Below, one piece after another: positions 58,545-64,000 of a stretch of 64,000 nucleotides of DNA (its first letter is position 1; each line of letters opens with the position of its first letter). Source of the stretch: Saccopteryx bilineata (taxonomy: Eukaryota > Chordata > Mammalia > Chiroptera > Emballonuridae); the NCBI RefSeq assembly GCF_036850765.1, contig NC_089495.1, positions 200,330,847 to 200,394,846 on the forward strand. The letters are read 5' to 3'. The translations under genes and the position numbers were made by a program. Below the pieces are notes generated by a model, which saw nothing but the letters and a program-made list of their open reading frames with translations, was not told the DNA's origin and did not search any database.

Positions 58545-58700
58545 GGGCACCGGGCTCAGAGGTGGGCAAGGCTAAGTTCAGATCTTACTGGCCCAGTGAC
58601 TTTTAGCAAATGACCTAGTTGCCTTTCCCCTCATTTCCTTCCTCTGTAAACTTGGGGTGGTGATAACGCCTTCCTCCCAGTCATTGTGCAGATGAGTTGC
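58545..58700 (+). mobile_element. MIR SINE, diverged
   Basis: CTAAGTTCAGATCTTACTGG, GTTGCCTTTCCCCTCATTTC and CTGTAAACTTGGGGTGGTGA resemble sense MIR. Confidence 0.5.
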
Positions 58701-59766
58701 GTTATACGGGTGGGAGCCCAGAGCGTTCGTTCATTCTGATTGGCTGAGGAGCTGCTGTGTGTCAGGCACTGGGAATAGCAGGGAGTGAGAGGGAGGAGGC
58801 GTCGGCCCTCAACAGCGCTTAGGTTTCGGGCGTAGGCTTATGAGTGTGTACACACCTATGTTAGATAGAAATTTACCAGATGTATGCCGCCTTGTGTACG
58901 TGTCACACGCGTGCATGTACACTTGGGCATGGTATTTTCTGTTGTGTCAGCTTTAACTGAAATCGGAACAGTGTTTTTGCCTCAGAACGATCTTTTTCAT
59001 GTTAATTGTGCCACCTCCCCCCACTGTCCGTCTGTGTGACAAATCAGGACCAGGTTTGAAGCTTCATTTACTGACGGACTTCCCCACGCTCGTCCTAGCA
59101 GTAGGATCCCAGCCCGTCAAAGAACCAGCCAGTGCCTTCAAACTCCGGCCGAGCAGACTGGCACCGGCTCGTTCATTTCATCCCTGTCAGGCCCCAACGC
59201 CCCTCTCTGCCCACACCTGGGCCTATTATATTCCGGCGGATCCGGGGCCACCGAGGTGACCACGCCTTCCGCTGGGCTTGCAGGGAGTAGCTCGTCCCCG
59301 TAAGTGATGTGGGCAGTTGGTGTGAGCCTGGCCTGCGGGGCCGCTTCCCCCTGGGGCTGCGCCCCACATGGAAATGAGGACACTCCTAATACTTTCCCCT
59401 CCGATGTTTGATGAATAGTTGACAAATCCAGACCCGAGTAGTTAGCTTCCCCATTATCCATCTCTCGCCAGGCCCTGCCTCTTTTCTTCTTCCAGGCTCA
59501 TTGTTCTAAAAATACACTCGGATCTGAAGCTGCTCACTGTGCATATAGAGGCCTCGTTTCCTGGTGTCAAAGATAAGAGACATCTGCCATGCAGATTGCA
59601 AACAGAATGGGTGGCTGGGTTTCAGATCTGAGGGCGGGGGCCTCCGTGCTACTTAAATCTAATGCGCCCCCCCCACTCTCCTCCTCCCCGCCTCAGTGCT
59701 GCCGTGTGATTGATGATCTGCCGGGTCGACCATTTTACCACCCAGTGGGCAAGGCGAGTCCAGGCT

Positions 59767-59913
59767 GAGTGTGTGCATGCGTGCGTGTGTGAGTGTGTGT
59801 GTGTGTATGTGTGTGCGTGAGCGAGTGTGTGTGTGCATGAGTGTGTGTGTGTGCGCGTGCGCGTGTGTGTGCGTGCGTGTATGTGTGTGTGTGAGTGTGC
59901 GTGCGCCGCGCTG
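59767..59913. repeat. Long GT-rich alternating purine-pyrimidine tract
   Basis: About 145 bases are almost strictly alternating GT, with GC, AT and GAG interruptions, for example GTGTGCGCGTGCGCGTGTG. It lies in the last TTI1 intron. Confidence 0.95.
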
Positions 59914-62900
59914 CGCTGGGTCAGCCCCCAGGCTGTTCTCCATGCTCCCGGTGGCTGGACCGCCTGCACGAGGTGGATCTCAGGTGTCAGAAAGCCTCGG
60001 CAGAGCCCGGGCAGCCATGTCATCACGGCAGGGTCTGCGGTCTGTCCTGAGCACCAGTCCGCGGGGCTGGAGGGAGCGGCATGAGCTCGGTGCCCAGGAA
60101 AGTAGCCAAGAAAATGGCCTCGGCTGTCTTACTGCACATGCACTTATTTAAAAGGTTTGTTTTAGGGTGAGCCAGGTACTGTGTCGAGAGTTGAAAGACT
60201 TCAAAGATGAATGCCGAGTTAGAGTTGGACTCCCGGTGCTGCTCGGGGGCCGTGTAACTTGAGGCGAATTAAGGGACGCCTCCAAGTGTCGGTGTCCCAT
60301 CTACAAGACTGGACTGGCACGCCTGCTGTTTCCCACCTGGCGCAGTCAGTGCAGGGGCCCAGTCGAGTGGTCCAGGTCATTCTGGAGCACAAAACACCAG
60401 CGCCAAGTGAAACGTCAGTAAGTCGTACTGATCATCATTTAAACTTCTTCCTTATTCCCAAAAGACCTAGGGTATCTTATAAATTAAGTGTATGCAGCAA
60501 GAAAAACAGGAAGTAAACATTTCTTAAAAAGGAAAATCAGAGGGCAACATGGTGAAACCAGGTTGGGATTAACGTGTGAACGGCAGGCGTAGCGCTCTGT
60601 GCCCGGCTATACATGAGTCCTCGGTGGGCTCTGGTCTTCCTAACAGACAGAGCAAAGAGGGAAAGGCATCTGTCAGGCAGTTCTGGTCATCACCGAGATA
60701 AGAAAGCCTTTCAGGAAGAAGCATAGCTTTCCTTGGTACTTGTAATGCCAGTGGCCGAAGCCAGGCAGGTGCACATTGGATCTGGACAGACAGTAGAGGA
60801 ACCGTGCAGCGGGAAGCACCAAGTTATTCCCATCTACTGGAGGCTCGCAGACAAGCGAGCGGATGAGCAAAGGAGAACCGCTTTTCACAGGGAGGACAAG
60901 GGATCAGGAACACCGCCCCTCGTGGGGGCTGGTGGCGGCTAAGGGAATCAGGGAACCGCACCTCGCAGTGGTGGGGGAGCATTTGGGGAGAATCGCTACA
61001 GATGGAAAGCACCATAGCTTTTCCTAGAGACACACATGTGGCTTTGTGCCATGTGCTCGGGCTCTAATCGTGCAAAGCGCTTGGAGCCAGGAAACCAGCG
61101 AGCAAGCCTACGCACTGCTGTGCCCCCCACTCTTCTGAACCCTAAGAAAATTTCTCCATGGGTCATCTTAGCAGAACACGGGGCGCTGAGGTGTCCCCAG
61201 CACCCCTGCGGGAGACACAGAAGCACATTTCCTAGAGCTGTCTCTTACAGCATCCATCAGCAGAGGCTGCTGGCTCGGTGCCAGAGTGTGGGTTCCAGGA
61301 ATCCGGTTCAGGGGGAGGGGACGGAAGCGGCGGCTGCTGGGAAGATGTCTCTATCTGCAGGGGTACGAGTCTTCCAGGCAGGAGCAGGGGGCACTGCATG
61401 TGGCCAGAGACTGCAGCCAGCCGGAGCCCAGGCCCAAGCCAGCCGCCTCCGTGCCTGGCACAGGGCCACGCTGAAAACTCCACGCCTAGCAGTGCTGTGG
61501 CCACCGTGGAATCAGGGCCTGCGGGAGGCCTGGAGGCAGGAGAGCTGGCCGAGTAGAATGGGCTGCTTTTAAACCCTGCCCCGGTGGGACTGAAAACCGC
61601 TCTGGGTTCTGCTTTAGTTTTGAATTGCCCGTAACAGATTGGTCCTCTCAGTGCCATATCTTTTTAAATATGCACAAAGCAATGGAGTCATCCCACCGCG
61701 TTTATGACACTGTCTTGTGGTGCTTTCAGGGTACCATTGGCATCATAAGCTCCGTCTGGTGTTCATGGTTTTAAATCCTGTCCCCGTTGCACTTAGATAT
61801 TTTTAATATCGGTGTCTGTACAAGTACGTGGGTTGGAGTTAGATGGATAGATGAATGGCCTCGAACAGGATACAGTTAAGTCTTAACGAGAACGTATAGC
61901 GGCAAAGGTAATTGGTAGTATTTATTTAGAGAGCAAATCGTTGCTTCAAGTCATAATCCCCCATTTCCAGCATTTAGAAACAAAAAAACGACCTCCGTGC
62001 CAGGGAAGATAGCTAAATTGAATAGCAAGAAAGGACGGGCTTGAAATACTGGTTAACCAATGAACTGAGACCCATTAGAGTAAATTACCCGGGATGGAAA
62101 CACCGGCCCACTGCTTGCTGGCTAGGACGTGCCGACACCCCGAGCATCCATTTGTCTAAAAGGAAACACACAGCCCTGTTTGTAGCACCGGCATGTATGG
62201 AGTCACAGGAGAAGGGGTGGCCAGAGGAAGGAGGAGTGTGGAGGCTGTTCTGCCAGAGAGGGAGCAACAGGGAAGCTGAAATAACTTTGTGAATCTGCCT
62301 GCTCTCCAACAAGGCAGTTGATTTTCCCATTGCATTGGGTCGTGCCTGGGTAGAGACAGCCCGTATCACGTTCCCAAGGAGACATCCCTGAACGACTCCT
62401 TTGGAAGCCCAAAATAAATAAATAAACAAACAAACAAACAAACAGACAGACAAACATCACAAAGCCACAAGTTGCTTTAGCACTGGCATTTACCCAGACA
62501 GCTCAGGAGAGCATTTTATACATCCAGAAAGAGACGAGCAGCAGCCGATCCCTCAAGCAAGTAATTGACAGAGAAAGAATAGCCTGTCACCCGGGAGAGC
62601 TGGGAGCTCTGAATTTCAGTTACAGTTTATTTAGCTGCGCTGGGCCTTGATTGGCTGGTGGTTTTCTAGAGCTCCGTGCGAGCAGCTGTCGTCTAGACTG
62701 AGAGGGTGAGGACACACTTCGGGGCATTTGAATCTGCAGCAGAGGGGTGTCCTTTGGGCCTTGCCTCGTTTTGGGGGGACAGAGCCTGTGACCCAGCGGC
62801 CATGCCTGTCAACCGCCACTGGCAGGGGCCTTAGACCTTGTGCTCCCTGGAACTTGCCGTGTCCCCTCCTCCCCGGGCGCCACCCATACGTGACTTCTAG

Positions 62901-64000
62901 CATGGCCCACTCTGTACCACACCATGGTCCTCTGTGATTAGTCCGTCCTCCCTAGCAGACGGGGAGCCCTGAGGCCAGAGCCCTCCTGTCCACCAGCCAG
63001 CCTTGTGTCCTGCACGTCTGGCACCGTGCCTGGGCCAGCCCACGTGCTAGAAAAACATCTGCTGGAGACGGGACCCAAACTCAGCTGACCAGATTCTGAG
63101 AGCGCCTTTCCTGCCTCCCCGGCCACCTCACCCTCAGCTTTGTCACCCAGAGCGCCCGATAGTGATCTCAGAGGCATGAGCCGCTTCCGTTGGCTTGGCG
63201 TCTCGAGTTGATCAGGTGCCCACTGATACCCATCAATTGCAGACAGGGCTGAAACGCAGGGAAATGGCTGCCTGCATGAGGTGAAATCCAATAAAACCGC
63301 ATTTTAAGTGAAAAATCAGTATAAACACCAGGCTTCTTTGCCATGGAAACAGAGGTTGCTTAGAAACTGCCTAACAGCAAGTTCTAAATTTTTTAAAGTC
63401 AAGTTATCGTTTAAGCTACACAGCCCTACAGGTTATTGAGAGAGAATCACACGCCTCAGGACACGGGGAGGCGTCAGGCAGAGCCAAGTGCGTCCCCAAA
63501 CTCTGGGGACCAAATAATCTCTTGATAACTGTGCTCCCCGGAGCTATGGGTGTGGGCCTGGGGGAAGGAGAAATAATTTTTTTTGGTTCAGAAGTGGAAT
63601 CGTGTACATATATATTTTTTCTAAGTGTTTCTCTTTGGGTGGGAAAAAAGATGGAGCTGCCCGTCTGGTGTGTTCAGCAGCCGTCCCTGCCGCGTCTCAA
63701 GATGCATTAGGGACATTTTCCGGGCAGTTGCTGCAATCACTTCAAAGCAGAGGTCCTGGCTTTGTCTTCTGGCTTTTGATTATGCAAAAGGACTTTCAGT
63801 ATCTACGGCTTTCTGCTTTCCACGCTCCAGGAAACCCAAGATGGGCAGGAACTGGGCCCGGGACCAAGTGGGACCAGAGCGTGCAGCCAAGCTGGGCCGC
63901 TGAGCGCTCAGACAAGATCTCCCGGGTCTCAGTCTCAGCTCCCAGGAGCTAGACGTGAACAAGGGTCCAGGCTCCGAATTTGTCGGTGTGTGGGGTTCAG

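Larger units (their letters stand above)
54902..64000 (+). other. TTI1: TTI1 intron 7 (partial), GC-richer and SINE-poor
   Basis: At least 9.1 kb follow the exon 7 donor with no recognisable coding exon. Composition is GC-richer than the left half of the window. I see a MIR-like piece near 58545-58700 and a long GT-rich tract (59767-59913), but none of the tRNA-type SINEs that occur elsewhere in the window. Many open frames here are chance products of GC-rich sequence. Confidence 0.7.

Noticed and set aside
59649..60151. Histidine/threonine- and cysteine/valine-rich open frames
   Set aside because: They are translations of the GT microsatellite.

Overview
This is vertebrate nuclear DNA, and almost certainly from a bat. 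Coding sequence is split into short exons with GT/AG junctions. Most of the window is intron filled with tRNA-derived SINEs, hAT and Tigger DNA transposons, and L1, L2 and MIR fragments. The dominant SINE has a tRNA-like head reading CCTGGCCGGTTGGCTC and an internal run of C/T. A single Ves-type SINE (ACATACAAGAATCAATGAAT) is also present. From memory this SINE and hAT mixture fits a horseshoe-bat-like (Rhinolophoidea) genome; the order is secure, the family is inference.

Two protein genes lie head to head around a CpG-rich promoter at about 28.16-28.87 kb. To the left, on the minus strand, is RPRD1B (CREPT), a reader of the RNA polymerase II C-terminal domain. Coding exons 1-5 are present (28315 down to 5375, 655 nt, residues 1-218 of an expected 326) and the last exons lie beyond the left edge. 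To the right, on the plus strand, is TTI1, the HEAT-repeat scaffold of the TELO2-TTI1-TTI2 complex. It has a non-coding first exon ending at 28873 and coding exons at 39461-41762, 46527-46733, 49805-49953, 51709-51849, 54314-54518 and 54814-54901 (3092 nt, about 1030 of roughly 1090 residues). The last coding exon lies beyond the right edge. All splice phases join without a break, so both genes look intact.

Layout: 1-5.4 kb is RPRD1B intron 5 (SINE, 65-bp duplication, a 329-bp hAT with perfect target duplication). 5.4-28.3 kb holds RPRD1B exons 5 to 1 and introns with several DNA transposons, including a 781-bp hAT, and an unexplained GC-rich block with a short tandem repeat. 28.2-28.9 kb is the shared promoter. 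28.9-39.4 kb is TTI1 intron 1 (L1, Ves SINE, MER5A-like). 39.4-54.9 kb holds the TTI1 exons. 54.9-64 kb is the start of the last TTI1 intron, which is GC-richer, nearly free of SINEs and carries a long GT tract.

The two genes are functionally separate (transcription elongation/termination versus stability of PIKK kinases) but share a TATA-less promoter with E2F-, ETS- and CRE-like motifs, which fits growth-linked expression. I found no third protein gene, no CRISPR, no operon and no convincing new system. The most interesting leftovers are the young-looking hAT copies, tandem splice sites in both genes, a tiny upstream ORF in TTI1, and the unexplained block at about 16.9-17.3 kb.
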